NCBI GenBank assembly: GCA_017430155.1
Contig: JAFRNO010000090.1
Coordinates: 1 to 7,260 of the forward strand
Origin: Kiritimatiellia bacterium
Lineage (GTDB): Bacteria > Verrucomicrobiota > Kiritimatiellia > RFP12 > UBA1067
Direction: 5' to 3'
Length of the DNA: 7,260 nt
Shown: positions 6,546 through 7,260 of the stretch, piece by piece
How the letters are laid out: every line of letters begins with the position of its first letter
Position numbering within the stretch: position 1 is the first letter of the stretch
Made by a program: the position numbers and the translations under genes
The notes under the pieces: model-generated
What the model saw: the letters and a program-made list of their open reading frames with translations, nothing else
Told to the model about the DNA's origin: nothing
Databases searched by the model: none

Positions 6546-7260
6546 ACGTATCGCGGAGATGGTTTATTGGCGGGATGGCCGCCTCGATGGGAGCCGCGCG
6601 CGTCCTGCGCGCGGAGTCCGGCATTTTCTCGGGCGGCACGCCGAACCTCGTGCTCGGCATCGTCACGGACATCCATCTCTCGATCGGCCGCTCGAACGGC
6701 GTGTTCGTGTTTAACGGGGAGGGGACGTTCCGCAGCACGCTGGAGTGGTTCCGCGACAGGGGCGTCGACGGGGTCGTGATCTGCGGGGACATGGCCGACA
6801 ACGGACTGGTCGAGGAGCTTCAGGCCGTGGCCCGGGTGTGGTACGAGGTGTTTCCGAACGACCTCGCGCCGGACGGGCATCGCGTGGAACGCCTGTTCGT
6901 CTACGGCAACCACGACTACGAGGGCTACACGTACGGCACCGCGCGGAACCTGTTCGGCGACAGCGCCTACGACCACTCCATCAACAAGGATCTCGCCGCA
7001 GCCTGGCAGAGCTGCTTCAACGAAGCCTACACGCCGGTGTGGCGCAAGGACGTGAAGGGCTACTCGTTCGTGGGCGCGCATTGGATCGCGGACCATTGCC
7101 GGGGGTGGGACGAAGTCGGCGTGCCGCAGATGCCGGACTGGTTTACCGCCAATGGCGCGACGCTTGATCCGTCCAAGCCGTTCTTCTACATCCAGCATCC
7201 GCCTCCCAAGAACACGTGCCATTGCGACTGGGTGTGGGGACACGACAACGGCGCCTCGAC
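6542..7260 (+). CDS. Tat-exported calcineurin-like metallophosphoesterase, 3' end outside window
   Basis: The frame from ATG 6542 stays open to the right edge (239 complete codons). The N-terminus is a twin-arginine signal: SRRWF (4-8), then a Gly/Ala/Met-rich stretch to about residue 22 and a possible cleavage site after A24. Metallophosphoesterase motifs follow in order: TDIH (42-45, metal ligands D43 and H45), CGDMADN (81-87, D83), YGNHD (121-125, N123 and H124) and IQHP (217-220, H219). The final GHxH motif is expected beyond the edge. Such enzymes use a two-metal centre to hydrolyse phosphomono- or diesters, here presumably outside the cytoplasm; substrate unknown. QHPPPKNTC followed by WGHDNG resembles, from memory, Tat-type phosphoesterases found near glycan-degradation genes. 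The gene starts 22 bases after nadB with no evident Shine-Dalgarno, so reinitiation from upstream is plausible. The in-frame ATG 6575 would remove the RR motif and is less likely. Confidence 0.88.
   Translation, partial: MNVSRRWFIGGMAASMGAARVLRAESGIFSGGTPNLVLGIVTDIHLSIGRSNGVFVFNGEGTFRSTLEWFRDRGVDGVVICGDMADNGLVEELQAVARVWYEVFPNDLAPDGHRVERLFVYGNHDYEGYTYGTARNLFGDSAYDHSINKDLAAAWQSCFNEAYTPVWRKDVKGYSFVGAHWIADHCRGWDEVGVPQMPDWFTANGATLDPSKPFFYIQHPPPKNTCHCDWVWGHDNGAS

Noticed and set aside
6398..7243. Open frame on the - strand (281 codons) across the nadB/phosphoesterase junction
   Set aside because: It has no motifs, while the + strand shows the complete ordered metallophosphoesterase motifs and a Tat signal in a frame open to the edge.

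Overview
The window is a compact, GC-rich (roughly two thirds G+C by eye) stretch of bacterial DNA. It is fully coded on the + strand by five genes separated by only 11 to 29 bases. The first gene runs in from the left edge and the last runs off the right edge, so both are partial. I see no RNA gene, mobile element, CRISPR array, integrase or convincing terminator.

Layout: (1) bases 1-2174, the 3' part of a large DUF4838-family protein, a GH20/GH67-like putative glycan-acting enzyme with an extra C-terminal beta-rich module; (2) 2190-3584, a Gfo/Idh/MocA-family NAD(P)-dependent oxidoreductase with a twin-arginine export signal; (3) 3596-4891, MurA (UDP-N-acetylglucosamine 1-carboxyvinyltransferase) with Asp in place of the usual catalytic Cys; (4) 4921-6519, NadB (L-aspartate oxidase) with all expected active-site residues; (5) 6542-7260, the N-terminal 239 codons of a twin-arginine-exported calcineurin-like metallophosphoesterase. 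This last gene has no stop codon inside the window. A nine-codon mini-ORF (6516-6545) overlaps both the nadB stop and the phosphoesterase start as ATGA junctions.

How they may work together: the spacing and overlapping signals suggest one transcript. Genes 1, 2 and 5 look like an extracytoplasmic carbohydrate-processing set: a glycan hydrolase-like protein, an exported sugar-type oxidoreductase and an exported phosphoesterase. Genes 3 and 4 are housekeeping enzymes (first committed step of peptidoglycan synthesis; first step of NAD synthesis from aspartate) placed in the middle. No single pathway joins all five, and the grouping may simply be shared transcription.

Organism: DUF4838 proteins and Tat-exported Gfo/Idh/MocA proteins are abundant in the Planctomycetes-Verrucomicrobia-Chlamydiae and Bacteroidetes superphyla. 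The MurA resembles, from memory, the Asp-type MurA common in Bacteroidetes-like lineages. With this base composition, a PVC bacterium such as a Kiritimatiellota, Verrucomicrobiota or Lentisphaerota member is my best guess, but it is inference only. I did not find a clear previously undescribed system. The most interesting points are the Asp-type MurA, the ATGA-mini-ORF-ATGA junction, the mixed operon content and the unassigned C-terminal module of the DUF4838 protein.
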